A program made the position numbers and the translations under genes. Below, in pieces: positions 18,713 to 27,501 of a DNA stretch of 64,000 bases. The notes below the pieces were generated by a model. That model was not told the origin of the DNA. It made no database searches and worked only from the letters and a program-made list of their open reading frames with translations. Position 1 is the first letter of the stretch. Every line of letters begins with the position of its first letter. Origin of the DNA: an uncultured Desulfatitalea sp. (GTDB lineage Bacteria > Desulfobacterota > Desulfobacteria > Desulfobacterales > Desulfosarcinaceae); assembly GCA_937868765.1 (NCBI GenBank), contig CALMNL010000009.1, positions 1-64,000 of the forward strand, given 5' to 3'.

Positions 18713-19341
18713 TGGAAATCCTCATCACCACCTTTTCCCTGCTGACCCTGGTAACCGCCATCGTGTTGATCGGCACCCGGGGCCGTCCCGGCCGGCTCTT
18801 CAGCCAGGCGGCCGAGAGTCTGCGCCATATGTGGGACAACCGCGGTCCCATCTTCTGGTTGGCGACCTGCGTGGTGCTCGTACTCGGCTTTCTCTTCTTC
18901 TTTTACGCGTCGCCGGCCACCCGGGTGGGCGCGGCCCAGCCGATACCTTTCAGCCACCAGTTGCACGCTGGCGTCAAGGCCATCGATTGCCGCTTCTGCC
19001 ACCCCTATGTGGCCCGTTCCATCGAGCCGGGGCTGCCGCCGGTGGAAAAATGCCTTTACTGCCACAACTACATCATCGCCAATCATCCGGAAATTCGCAA
19101 AGAACACAAATACTTCGACACCAACACGCCGACCCCCTGGATCAAGGTGTTCTACGTTCCCGAGCATGTGATGTTCAATCACCAGCGTCACATCCGCAAG
19201 GAGATCGCTTGTGAATCCTGCCATGGCGATGTCAGACGGATGGATCGGCTCAAAGGCAAGCGCTTCAAGATGGGTTTTTGTCTCGAATGCCATCGGAAGA
19301 AACAGGTGAATCTGGATTGCTGGCTGGCGTGTCATAATTAA
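18712..19341 (+). CDS. actA: Pentaheme cytochrome c, ActA-like
   Basis: A 209-residue membrane-anchored multihaem cytochrome. Two N-terminal hydrophobic segments (about 1-20, 45-65) precede five haem motifs: CRFCH, CLYCH, CESCH, CLECH and a final CWLACH with three residues between the cysteines. Five haems agree with ActA of alternative complex III, and several free His can serve as sixth ligands. The CX3CH motif is unusual and may need attention from the haem lyase. The gene lies after ActF rather than before ActB, unlike the usual order. Confidence 0.85.
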   Translation: MEILITTFSLLTLVTAIVLIGTRGRPGRLFSQAAESLRHMWDNRGPIFWLATCVVLVLGFLFFFYASPATRVGAAQPIPFSHQLHAGVKAIDCRFCHPYVARSIEPGLPPVEKCLYCHNYIIANHPEIRKEHKYFDTNTPTPWIKVFYVPEHVMFNHQRHIRKEIACESCHGDVRRMDRLKGKRFKMGFCLECHRKKQVNLDCWLACHN

Positions 19342-19345
19342 ACGG

Positions 19346-19462
19346 GTGTTAGGTTTCACGTTTTAAGTTTTAGGTGAAGGATGGGGGCGATTTTAGATTG
19401 GTTTAAAGGGATACAAATGACGGCGTGCTTTAACGTAAAACCTAACACCTGAAACTTAAAAC
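19346..19462. repeat. Paired inverted repeats related to a dispersed intergenic repeat
   Basis: GTGTTAGGTTT (19346-19356) is matched by its reverse complement at 19438-19448, and GTTTTAAGTTTTAGGTG (19360-19376) by its reverse complement with one mismatch at 19446-19462. A copy of the same A/T-rich motif occurs at 53581-53607. It splits the respiratory cluster and may act as a transcript hairpin or be a relic of a small mobile repeat. Confidence 0.7.
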
Positions 19463-19492
19463 CCATTTTTGTACTTGCAGGAGAATATCCGC

Positions 19493-20863
19493 TTGATAGC
19501 CGATACGAAAGAAATATTCGAAAATTACGCCACCGCCAAGGCCTTTTGCCTGACCTCGGCATTCTGGATGATGGTGGCAACCTTTTACGGTCTGCTTGGC
19601 GCCACCGAGCTCATCGCTCCGGACCTGACAGCCAACATCGGCGGGATCGTGTTCGGCCGGGTGCGGCCCACCCACATCAACCTGGTGCTATTCGGCTTCG
19701 TGACGCCGGGTTTGCTGGGCTCGGCCTTTTACTTTATCCCGCGGCTGCTGGGTACGCCTTTATACAGCGAACGGCTGGGCGTGGCTACCGCCCTGGCCTG
19801 GAACGCGGCTCTGGTGGCCCTGGTGGCGACCCTGGCCATGGGCATGACCCAGGGCAGGGAGTATGCCGAGCTGATCTGGCCGATCGACCTCGCCGTGGTG
19901 GCCGTCTTTGCCCTGGCCTTTTTCAACTTCACCATGACTGTGGCGCGGCGCAGGGAGAAGATTCTGTATGTCTCAGTCTGGTATGTGCTGGCCGCCTGTA
20001 TCCTCACGGCCTGCACCTATGCTCTGGGCAACGTGATCTGGCGGCCCAACACCGGAGCGCTGGTGGGCATCCCCGATGCCATCCTGCTGTGGTTTTACGG
20101 CCACAACATATTCGGCCTGCTGCTTACCCCGCTATCGGCCGGCGTGGCTTACTACGTCATTCCCCGTGCCACGCGGGCGCCGCTTTACAGCCACACCCTG
20201 TCCCTGCTCGGGTTCTGGTCCCTGATCGTGGTCTACACCCACGTCGGCACGCACCACCTGCTGCAGGTGCCGGTGCCCACCTGGCTCAAGGTGGTAGCCA
20301 TTGTCGACAGCGTGGCCATGGTGATCCCGGTGATGGCCTTCCTCATCAACATCTGGTACACGGCCAAGGGCAAGCTGGGCGAAATCCATGCCGACGTGGG
20401 CGCCAAGTTCGTCTTCACCGGTACCATCATGTACTTTTTCGTCAGCATCCAGGGATCGTTCATGGCGTTGCCCGACGTTCAGCGCGTCACCCACTTCAAC
20501 AACTGGGTGGTGGCCCACGCCCACATCGGCGTGCTGGGCTTCGCGGGCATGATCGCCCTGGGCGGGATCTACTACACCATCCCCAAGCTGACCGGCCGGC
20601 CGCTCTTCAGCCGCTTTCTGGCCGACTTCCAGTACTGGATGGTGCTCATCGGCATGGTGGGTTTCACCATCGTGCTGACCATCGCCGGCCTGATTCAGGG
20701 CAACGCCTGGCTCAACGGTGAAACCGTCTACCGTGTGTTGCCGGAAATCCATGTTTATTATGTGACCCGGGCCGGCCTGGGACTGTTGATCTTCACTTCG
20801 GCCCTGCTGGGTTTTTACAATGTGACAAGATCCTTGCTGGCCAAGCGCGGAGCGATGCCATGA
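19493..20863 (+). CDS. ccoN: cbb3-type cytochrome c oxidase subunit I
   Basis: A 456-residue, twelve-helix haem-copper oxidase core that reduces O2 to water and pumps protons. Ligands visible: RPTHINL (low-spin haem b His), LWFYGHNIF (CuB His), THVGTHHLLQ (two CuB His) and NWVVAHAHIGVLGF (haem His pair). I chose TTG 19493 because AGGAG lies 9 nt upstream; TTG 19469 is in frame but lacks a ribosome site. Its stop overlaps the next start (ATGA). Confidence 0.9.
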   Translation: MIADTKEIFENYATAKAFCLTSAFWMMVATFYGLLGATELIAPDLTANIGGIVFGRVRPTHINLVLFGFVTPGLLGSAFYFIPRLLGTPLYSERLGVATALAWNAALVALVATLAMGMTQGREYAELIWPIDLAVVAVFALAFFNFTMTVARRREKILYVSVWYVLAACILTACTYALGNVIWRPNTGALVGIPDAILLWFYGHNIFGLLLTPLSAGVAYYVIPRATRAPLYSHTLSLLGFWSLIVVYTHVGTHHLLQVPVPTWLKVVAIVDSVAMVIPVMAFLINIWYTAKGKLGEIHADVGAKFVFTGTIMYFFVSIQGSFMALPDVQRVTHFNNWVVAHAHIGVLGFAGMIALGGIYYTIPKLTGRPLFSRFLADFQYWMVLIGMVGFTIVLTIAGLIQGNAWLNGETVYRVLPEIHVYYVTRAGLGLLIFTSALLGFYNVTRSLLAKRGAMP

Positions 20864-21795
20864 AGATGACCCCCCTTGCCGTGATCGTCGGCAGCGTGCT
20901 GATACTGGCGACCATCGTGTTCGTCGTAGTGATCCTGCCCTACGCCGATACGAGCAAGACCGTGCCGTCGGGCATCTTCCGTCAACGCACGTCAGAGGAA
21001 GCCGCCGGCCGTGCAACCTATATCGCCAACGGCTGTGTTTACTGCCACAGCCAATCGGTGCGCACCATCGACTGGGGCCTGGGCGCCGAGCGCATCGCCC
21101 AGGCAGGCGACTACGTGGCCGACCACCCCATCTTGCTCGGTTCCCAGCGTACCGGCCCGGATCTTTCCCAGGACGGCGGCGAGCATCCCGACGACTGGCA
21201 CCTGGCCCATTTCATCAATCCTCGTTACACCCGGCCGCTTTCGCTTATGCCGCCTTTCGAATTTCTGGGGCAGGAGAGGCTGGCGCCCCTGATCCGTTAT
21301 GTTCAGAGCCTGGGGCTCAAGGATGCCGACAAGCGCATGGCGCGCCAGCACTTCTGGAAGGCCGAGGCGGTGAAGGCTTACGAGGCCGGGCCGGATGCCA
21401 ACGTGGCCTGGCTCAATGCCCATATTCCCCAGGGGTGGCGCGCCATACCCAATCCCTATCCCACCAGTGAGGCCGGCCTGGCCCGGGGCCACAAGATCTA
21501 CCAGGATTTCTGCCTGGGCTGCCACGGTCCGGTGGGTGACGGCATGGGGCCCGCCCAACCATGGATCTACCCGCCGCCGCTCAACTTCACCATCTTGAAG
21601 AACCGGGAAATCAGCGGCGGCATTCTCTACTACCAGATCATGAACGGCATCACGGGCACGGCCATGCCCTATTTCAAAAGGGATCTGGAGTCGGAGAAGA
21701 TCTGGGACGTGGGCGATTATGTGGCGGTTTACTTCATCAACGAGAGCGATGCGAACTCCGAGCCGCGCGGCATCGATGCGGCGTACGAGCCGTAG
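20860..21795 (+). CDS. ccoO: cbb3 oxidase dihaem cytochrome c subunit (CcoO-like fused to a CcoP-like haem domain)
   Basis: A 311-residue protein with an N-terminal membrane anchor and two cytochrome c motifs: GCVYCHSQSVR (the hallmark of CcoO) and DFCLGCHGPVGDGMG near residue 215 (class I cytochrome, like CcoP). Likely Met ligands are in LMPPFEFLG and GTAMPYFKRDL. It delivers electrons to CcoN. The fusion means one protein covers the jobs normally split between CcoO and CcoP. Confidence 0.88.
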   Translation: MKMTPLAVIVGSVLILATIVFVVVILPYADTSKTVPSGIFRQRTSEEAAGRATYIANGCVYCHSQSVRTIDWGLGAERIAQAGDYVADHPILLGSQRTGPDLSQDGGEHPDDWHLAHFINPRYTRPLSLMPPFEFLGQERLAPLIRYVQSLGLKDADKRMARQHFWKAEAVKAYEAGPDANVAWLNAHIPQGWRAIPNPYPTSEAGLARGHKIYQDFCLGCHGPVGDGMGPAQPWIYPPPLNFTILKNREISGGILYYQIMNGITGTAMPYFKRDLESEKIWDVGDYVAVYFINESDANSEPRGIDAAYEP

Positions 21796-21810
21796 AAAGT
21801 AGAGGTGTCC

Positions 21811-22071
21811 ATGTACTTCCCATACTTTATCGCCTATATCGCCATAGGTCTGGCTATCTCCCTGGCGCTATTTTTCTGGGCCCTGAAAAACGGTCAGTTC
21901 CAGGATCAGCAGCGGGCGCGCTTTCTGCCCCTGCGCGACGACGGCGGCGTGCAGCCGGCCCGGGTGTCGCGCTGGGGACGGTTGCAGATGCTGGCATTAT
22001 TTGCCTTGGTGAGCATCGGTCTGGCCGCCAGCGCCGCATCTTTGCTGTACGCGGCGTATCTCAGGGGGTAG
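21811..22071 (+). CDS. Small membrane protein, CcoS/CcoQ-like
   Basis: An 86-residue protein with two membrane helices (about 3-22 and 55-80). The FFWALKNGQFQDQQRARFLPL stretch resembles CcoS, an assembly factor of cbb3 oxidases whose hallmark is a W-A-x-K/R-x-G-Q-F sequence. ATG 21811 follows AGAGG; GTG 21805 is a possible alternative. It lies 15 bp after the dihaem subunit gene. Confidence 0.7.
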   Translation: MYFPYFIAYIAIGLAISLALFFWALKNGQFQDQQRARFLPLRDDGGVQPARVSRWGRLQMLALFALVSIGLAASAASLLYAAYLRG

Positions 22072-22113
22072 CAGACCGAATAGTGAAGGCCGAAGGTGGA
22101 AGGGAGGCCGCAG

Positions 22114-22389
22114 ATGAGATTTTATGAACTGCTCAATTTCCAGCATGTCATGGGCTACCTCTTTGGAGGTTGGATCTTCATGGTCGTGTTCGGGTTGGGG
22201 CTGGCCTACGGGCACTTTCGGAGCAAAGACGCCGATCAGCGCATGAACACGATCACGGGCCGGTACGCTGACGGCATAGAGGAGCGGAACGCACCATATC
22301 CCCTGGTGATGATTCTGATCATCGCCGGTGCGGTGACCTGGGGCTTTTTCTATATTTTGATGCACGGTCTGCTGGGGGTGAAAATTTAA
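22114..22389 (+). CDS. Small membrane protein of the oxidase cluster, CcoP N-terminal-domain-like
   Basis: A 91-residue protein with two membrane segments (about 12-32 and 66-88). The second, APYPLVMILIIAGAVTWGFF, resembles the membrane anchor found at the start of some CcoP/FixP subunits, but there is no haem motif here. GGGAGG lies 6 nt before the ATG. Probably a structural oxidase subunit; assignment is by resemblance and position. Confidence 0.65.
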   Translation: MRFYELLNFQHVMGYLFGGWIFMVVFGLGLAYGHFRSKDADQRMNTITGRYADGIEERNAPYPLVMILIIAGAVTWGFFYILMHGLLGVKI

Positions 22390-22390
22390 T

Positions 22391-22618
22391 ATGGAATCCA
22401 TTGCGCACAACGATTCGGTGGCGCGGACATGGTTGTGGATCGCCATCGCGCTCGGCATTATTCTGTTCAAGGGTATTTTTGCCTTTTTGGCAGTGTCCGA
22501 CCTAGGGCAGCCTACCTGGAGTTTTCGACCGGTCCAGGATGTCCCGGCTTCGTCGCCGTATGCAGTCTATCCGCATCTGCCATATTCACAACATATCCGG
22601 GGCGCCAAGGGAGAGTAA
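22391..22618 (+). CDS. Small single-pass membrane protein in the respiratory cluster
   Basis: A 75-residue protein with one hydrophobic segment (about 14-36) and a Pro/Tyr-rich tail. It fits tightly between the preceding gene (1 bp gap) and the cytochrome c gene (1 bp gap), which argues that it is real. I do not recognise a family. Confidence 0.7.
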   Translation: MESIAHNDSVARTWLWIAIALGIILFKGIFAFLAVSDLGQPTWSFRPVQDVPASSPYAVYPHLPYSQHIRGAKGE

Positions 22619-22619
22619 T

Positions 22620-23138
22620 ATGATCCGGATTATTTGCGTGGTCCTCATCGCATCTTTCATCGGGCTGGTCGTATTCTCCGCTGTCACGCTCTACGACGAG
22701 ACGCTCCAGGTCGGCCGCATGTGGGAGACACCGGCGATACGGCCCTACGAAGCGCCCCTGCCGGTCATGGCCACCACCCTGGTGCCCTTTTCCGACGGCG
22801 AACTGTTCTATAGAACCGCCGATCCCGATACGCTGACGGCGCCTTTCGACCTGGCCGAGGCCCAGGTCGTCGCCCAGGGGCGGCAGGCCTATCGCTACTA
22901 CTGCATCCAATGCCATGGTGTGAACTTCGACGGGTACGGCACCGTGGGCCAGAGTTTTGCGCCCCCGCCCGGCGACCTGCGATCGACGCGGGTCCAGAAT
23001 CTGCGGGTGGGAAGAATATTCCACGAGATCAGCTACGGCATCCCCAACGGCCGCCAGCCGGCGCTGGCCAGCACCATTGCCGTGGACGAACGCTGGCAGG
23101 TTGTCGCTTTTATCCGGTCGCTGGGGGTGCGCCCCTGA
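22620..23138 (+). CDS. actE: Membrane-anchored monohaem cytochrome c, ActE-like
   Basis: A 172-residue protein with an N-terminal membrane anchor (about 2-24) and one class I haem motif, YYCIQCHGVNFDGYG, at about residue 97. The usual C-terminal helix VAFIRSLG is present. A single-haem cytochrome is the expected ActE partner of alternative complex III, which carries electrons onward to the oxidase. It closes the cluster. Confidence 0.82.
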   Translation: MIRIICVVLIASFIGLVVFSAVTLYDETLQVGRMWETPAIRPYEAPLPVMATTLVPFSDGELFYRTADPDTLTAPFDLAEAQVVAQGRQAYRYYCIQCHGVNFDGYGTVGQSFAPPPGDLRSTRVQNLRVGRIFHEISYGIPNGRQPALASTIAVDERWQVVAFIRSLGVRP

Positions 23139-23151
23139 CCGCAAGCTTTGT

Positions 23152-23475
23152 TCACAGCAAGGCAAACAGGTTCTTGACGACGATCTCTTCGATGCCCTGG
23201 GCCAGGCGCTGGGCGCTGGCCTTGGCTTTGACCTTCAACCGGATGTTTTCAAGCTGGGTAAGTACTTCCATTTTTTTCACCAGCAGCTTGTAGCCTTTCA
23301 CGGTCAGATCCCCGCCGGCCAGCATCACTGTCCAGCGCTCCAGATTTTCGGCCTGCAGGCGCACGAAATCCGACTGGTCTTTTTTGGCGGTCGCAATGAG
23401 CTCTTTGAGCTCTTCCTTGGCCAGCCGGCCGCCGGCATCCACGATGTCATCGATGAATTGGGTGAATTTGCTCAT
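23152..23475 (-). CDS. Conserved-looking helical protein of unknown function
   Basis: A 107-residue, highly charged and helical protein without cysteines, signal peptide or membrane segment (begins MSKFTQFIDDIVDAGGRLAKEE). TAGGAGGCGACG just before the ATG is a strong ribosome site. It is 9 bp downstream of a lipoprotein gene and convergent with the cytochrome gene. I do not recognise the family. Confidence 0.75.
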   Translation of the reverse strand: MSKFTQFIDDIVDAGGRLAKEELKELIATAKKDQSDFVRLQAENLERWTVMLAGGDLTVKGYKLLVKKMEVLTQLENIRLKVKAKASAQRLAQGIEEIVVKNLFALL

Positions 23476-23484
23476 CGTCGCCTC

Positions 23485-23964
23485 CTATCGCTTATCTTTG
23501 TTCTTCTCGTTTTCCGTGGCGATGGCAATGTCGAAGGCCTGCCCGAGCACCCCGGCCGCCTCCTGGAAATAACGCTTGCCGAGGGTTCCCGGCCCGTTGT
23601 CGCGATAGGTCTGAACATCTTCATTGAAAAGGTTCATGATGATATCGAGTTGTTTGACGGTGTCGCTGTTGGGATCGCCCTTGCCGCGTTCATATTCGTA
23701 GGCCCTTTTCAGATTGCGGCTGACGGCGGCGATCTGCGTCTGGTTTTCCTTCAGCCTGGTGGTGTCGAAGGTTCCCACCAGCAGGGTGGTGTCTACCTTC
23801 AAATCGACCAGGTTCGCATAGGTCGTGGCATCGTAATAAGAGACCGGCACGCCGGCGCATGCGGCGAGCAGCAACCACAGCGCCAGCCAACTCGCGAGCA
23901 GGGCACTGCGGTGCGCTGCGCCAGGTCTGCCTGGGACAGTTGCGGCATCGATCCAGGGCATCAT
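23485..23964 (-). CDS. Putative lipoprotein
   Basis: A 159-residue exported protein. After a longish charged start comes a hydrophobic stretch and a lipobox (LLLAACAG), so Cys at about 36 would be lipidated. The mature part is helical and charged. I chose ATG 23964 (of two adjacent ATGs) because GAGGAGG lies just upstream. The long pre-sequence before the hydrophobic core is unusual, and an internal start cannot be excluded. Paired with the small helical protein downstream. Confidence 0.75.
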   Translation of the reverse strand: MMPWIDAATVPGRPGAAHRSALLASWLALWLLLAACAGVPVSYYDATTYANLVDLKVDTTLLVGTFDTTRLKENQTQIAAVSRNLKRAYEYERGKGDPNSDTVKQLDIIMNLFNEDVQTYRDNGPGTLGKRYFQEAAGVLGQAFDIAIATENEKNKDKR

Positions 23965-24113
23965 TTCGAACCTCCTCTGGTTAAGGTTTCGCAAGGTGCC
24001 GCACCGGACGCTTCGTTCCGGAGCGATGGCATTGGATGGATGGCAGTGAGGGCGTGGTACTTCCTATCCTTTCCTTTAGCGGGCGTACCAGCAGGTGTCA
24101 ACGCGAGAGAAGG

Positions 24114-25121
24114 CTACACGATCAAAAAGCGCTTGGACTCCTGGGGCGTGATGGGCAGCACGGTGAGGGCCTTGGCGCCGCCGCCGGTCTCTACCTGCAC
24201 TGCGGTGGGTTCTTCCCTGGGGGCTTTGCTGTATCCGGCGCAGATGGAGGCCGCCAGAAAGAGCAGGGCGTCCGAACCGCTGCCGGGCATGAGCACCAGG
24301 GGGCCCGGGTGGTTGCGCAGCTTGAAGAGTGCGTCCCGGGCCCGATCGTAAAAGCGGACGATACTATCGTTCTCCTGTTCGTTGCGGCCGATGATGATCT
24401 TGGTGCCGTCGGCAAGCCGCATGTGGCGGCCGTATTGCAGCAGGTGCAGCGCATTGGGGGTCATGGCATCCCCATGATCCATCAATTCTTTCAGGCGTCG
24501 GGAAAAGCCCGGATCGGTGAGCAGGCAGCCGCCGGCCGGGCTGGGATAGGATGTGATGCCGAACTCGGCGGCCAGGGCCATCTGGGGTTTGCGCGAACGG
24601 CCGCTGAGGTCGAGCAGGCGGCCGCGGTCCACCAGCCCCTCTCGTTCCATGGGCGTTTCGGGCAGGCGCCGGGCGCTCAAGGGGCGCAGGATCCTGCCAT
24701 CGAAACCGGAATGCTTCTCCACATACCGCAGGGAAGGGGCGGTCTGGGACATGGGACGCTGGCCGAGGACTTCACCGCTGAAGAGAAAATCGAAGCCGTG
24801 GGCCTGCATGAAAAGGCCAGCCTTGTGGAACATCAGGCTGTGACAATCCATGCAGGGATTCATGTTTTTGCCGAAACCGGCCGGCGGCGCTTTGAGCATG
24901 AGGAGGTAGTCGGCGGTGATATCCTGGACGTGCAGGGGAATGCCGGTCTGGGCGGCGGCCTGGCGCGCCTTTTCGGCCGAGAAGAAGGGGGTTTCGAAAC
25001 TGATCCACTCCACGTGGATCTCCTGGCGGCGCAGCACCAGCGCCGAGAGCATGCTGTCCAGGCCGCCGGAGCAGAGGCCCAGGGCGCGGACGGTTCTGGT
25101 TGTGGCATTCGAGGTGATCAT
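24114..25121 (-). CDS. PP-loop ATP pyrophosphatase with C-terminal NFACT-R-like domain (thiouridine-synthase-like)
   Basis: A 335-residue protein. The N-terminal PP-loop LCSGGLDSMLSALVL binds ATP and would adenylate a substrate, as in ThiI/MnmA tRNA thiolation enzymes. NPCMDCHSLMF supplies a C-x2-C pair and a later PSPAGGCLLTD another Cys. The C-terminal third resembles the NFACT-R (DUF814) RNA-binding domain. These features suggest tRNA sulfur modification, but the exact base is unknown. ATG 25121 follows AAGGGG. Confidence 0.8.
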   Translation of the reverse strand: MITSNATTRTVRALGLCSGGLDSMLSALVLRRQEIHVEWISFETPFFSAEKARQAAAQTGIPLHVQDITADYLLMLKAPPAGFGKNMNPCMDCHSLMFHKAGLFMQAHGFDFLFSGEVLGQRPMSQTAPSLRYVEKHSGFDGRILRPLSARRLPETPMEREGLVDRGRLLDLSGRSRKPQMALAAEFGITSYPSPAGGCLLTDPGFSRRLKELMDHGDAMTPNALHLLQYGRHMRLADGTKIIIGRNEQENDSIVRFYDRARDALFKLRNHPGPLVLMPGSGSDALLFLAASICAGYSKAPREEPTAVQVETGGGAKALTVLPITPQESKRFLIV

Positions 25122-25299
25122 TGCGTTCCCCTTGCAATTATCAGGCGCATGAAAAAAACGCATAGTAAAGAATGGCCGGTCCGCCTGTCAAGCGGTCGTT
25201 GGGTCGCCATGTTTACATCCGCCCGGAATCATGTTATCGCTGGGCCGCTCTGACCAGAGCCGCTTGTATCCAAATCAGCCATGACAGGGATGATCGCTT

Positions 25300-26967
25300 A
25301 TGACGACCGAACGCGAATCCATAGAATTTGATGTCCTTATCGTCGGCGGCGGGCCGGCGGGCCTGGCCTGCGCCATTCGCCTGAAGCAATTGGCCCGGGA
25401 AAAGGGTCAGGAGCTGGAGGTGGCGCTCATTGAAAAGGGCGCCGAAATCGGCGCCCATGCGGTGAGCGGCGCGGTGCTCAAACCCGGTGCCTTGACCGAG
25501 CTGATTCCCGACCACATGGCCAAGGGATGCCCGGTGGAAGCCTCGGTGCGGGGGGATGCGTTTTACTACCTGACCGCCGGCAAGGCCCTGGCCATGCCCT
25601 TGGCGCCCAAATATATGCACAATGCAGGCTGCTACATCATCAGCCTGTCGCGCTTCAGTAAATGGATGGGACAGATCGCCGAGGAGATGGGCATCAATCT
25701 CTTCCCCGGTTTTGCCGGGCAGGAGCTTCTGTACGCCGAGGACGGCCGCACGGTGATCGGCGTGCGCACCGGCGACAAAGGCCTGGACAAGCAGGGGCAG
25801 CCCAAATCCAATTTCGAACCGGGCATCGACCTGCTGGCCAAGGTGACGGTGCTGGCCGAAGGCGCCCGGGGCAGCCTGGTCAAAGCCATGGCCGATCGGC
25901 TGGGGTTATACGCGGGCCGCCTGCCGGCGGTATATGAAACCGGCATCAAGGAGGTCATCCAGCTGCCCGAGGGGGGCAATTACTTCGCCCTGCGGCCCTA
26001 CAACGACATCCATCTGATGGGCTATCCCCTTGGCATGGGCACGCCGGGCGGCGGGTTCATTTATGAAATGGCCGAGAACCGCATCGCCATCGGTTACCTG
26101 ACGGCCCTGTGCTACGACGACCCCGCGGTCGATCCCTACGACCTGTTCATGCGCTTCAAGCGTCATCCCTTCGTGGCCGATATCATCAAGGGCGGCAAGG
26201 TGATCGAGCAGGGCGCCCGCACGGTGGCCGTGGGCGGCTTGTACAGCATACCCCGGCTGGCCCTGGACGGCGCGGTCATCGTGGGCGGTGACGCCCAGAT
26301 CCACAACACCCCGGCCCTCAAGGGCATCCACCTGGGCATGAAGTCGGGCATGCTGGCGGCCGAGGCCATCGCCGCGGCCCTGGCCCGCGAGGACAGTTCG
26401 GCGGCCGGCCTGGCGGCCTATCCCCAAATGCTCAAGGAGAGTTGGATCCAGGCCGAATTGTGGGAAGGGCGCAACACCGCCCAGGCCCTGGCCAAGAAGG
26501 GGATCCTCAAGTTCATCCACCTGGGCGCCCAGTATGTCAGCGGAGGTCGCGGCGTGACAGATCCCATGCCCATGGAGGCGGACGCCGATACGCTCAGGCC
26601 GCTGGCGCCGGGGGCGGACCTGGCCGAAGCCAAAACTCAGTACGACGGTGAACTTTACGTGGACAAGCTCACCGGCGTATACCTGTCCAAGACCATGCAC
26701 CGGGAGGATCAGCCGTCACACCTGATTATCCCCGACCCCAACATCTGCAGCGACCGGTGCTATCCCAAATTCCGTTCCCCCTGCACGCGTTTCTGCCCGG
26801 GCAATGTGTATGAGCTGGAACTGGACAAAACCAGCGGCAAGGCCCACATCAAGCTGAACCCGTCCAACTGTTTTCACTGCAAGACCTGCGACATCAAGGA
26901 CCCGTTCGGCAACATCACCTGGACCTGTCCCGAGGGCGGTGAAGGGCCGGGCTACACCCTGGTCTAA
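25300..26967 (+). CDS. Electron transfer flavoprotein:quinone oxidoreductase (ETF-QO)
   Basis: A 555-residue membrane-associated flavoprotein that passes electrons from ETF (fed by acyl-CoA dehydrogenases) to the quinone pool. The FAD motif LIVGGGPAGLACAIRL is at the N-terminus and the FAD-closing GDAQIHNTPALKGIHLGMKS near residue 330. The C-terminal [4Fe-4S] ferredoxin domain has CFHCKTCDIKDP and WTCPEGG. Length is the usual 550-560. It links the acyl-CoA genes at 3-8 kb to the quinol-oxidising complex at 12-23 kb. Confidence 0.95.
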   Translation: MTTERESIEFDVLIVGGGPAGLACAIRLKQLAREKGQELEVALIEKGAEIGAHAVSGAVLKPGALTELIPDHMAKGCPVEASVRGDAFYYLTAGKALAMPLAPKYMHNAGCYIISLSRFSKWMGQIAEEMGINLFPGFAGQELLYAEDGRTVIGVRTGDKGLDKQGQPKSNFEPGIDLLAKVTVLAEGARGSLVKAMADRLGLYAGRLPAVYETGIKEVIQLPEGGNYFALRPYNDIHLMGYPLGMGTPGGGFIYEMAENRIAIGYLTALCYDDPAVDPYDLFMRFKRHPFVADIIKGGKVIEQGARTVAVGGLYSIPRLALDGAVIVGGDAQIHNTPALKGIHLGMKSGMLAAEAIAAALAREDSSAAGLAAYPQMLKESWIQAELWEGRNTAQALAKKGILKFIHLGAQYVSGGRGVTDPMPMEADADTLRPLAPGADLAEAKTQYDGELYVDKLTGVYLSKTMHREDQPSHLIIPDPNICSDRCYPKFRSPCTRFCPGNVYELELDKTSGKAHIKLNPSNCFHCKTCDIKDPFGNITWTCPEGGEGPGYTLV

Positions 26968-27204
26968 ACCCGTCGCCACCCACCGAGAGGTGCGACAGAG
27001 TGTGTCAAGGCATGTTATCAGCCTGTAAAAAAGGGTGACGATTTTATGGCTGCGCTGCAGAGCGCTCTGGTCCGCCCGGAACTAGAAACACAGACCCCAG
27101 GCCCGTCTGGCGATGGCCGGGACAGTGGCATTGCTCTTGCTTGTTTTCAGGGTGCAATCGCCGTGGAGAGACAAGGCTCTGAAGAAATCGAAGGAGGAAA
27201 AGCC

Positions 27205-27495
27205 ATGGCCAAGGCACCAGCCAAGGAGAAGAAAGTCAAACGGATCGAGTTTACGCTGGATGCACCCAACGCCCAAACGGTTTTGCTGGTGGGAACCTTC
27301 AACGACTGGTCGCTCACCAAGCACCCCATGAAAAAGGATGCCCAGGGTCGTTGGAAAAAGACGGTGATGCTCGCTCCCGGCACCCACGAGTACAAATTCG
27401 TGGTGGACGGCAACTGGCTCGAAGACCCGCAAAACGAGCGCCGGATTCTAAACACTTTCGGCAGCGCCAACAGCATCGTCCAGGTGCGCAAGTAA
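27205..27495 (+). CDS. CBM48/AMPK-beta-like glycogen-binding domain protein
   Basis: A 96-residue single-domain protein. Features of the domain: VLLVGTFNDWS, a Trp in GRWKKTVML, and the closing HEYKFVVDGNWLEDP. It would bind alpha-glucan or serve as a protein-protein module. AAGGAGG 8 nt before ATG 27205 fixes the start; the longer open frame upstream has no ribosome site. Confidence 0.88.
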   Translation: MAKAPAKEKKVKRIEFTLDAPNAQTVLLVGTFNDWSLTKHPMKKDAQGRWKKTVMLAPGTHEYKFVVDGNWLEDPQNERRILNTFGSANSIVQVRK

Positions 27496-27501
27496 GCCGG
27501 A

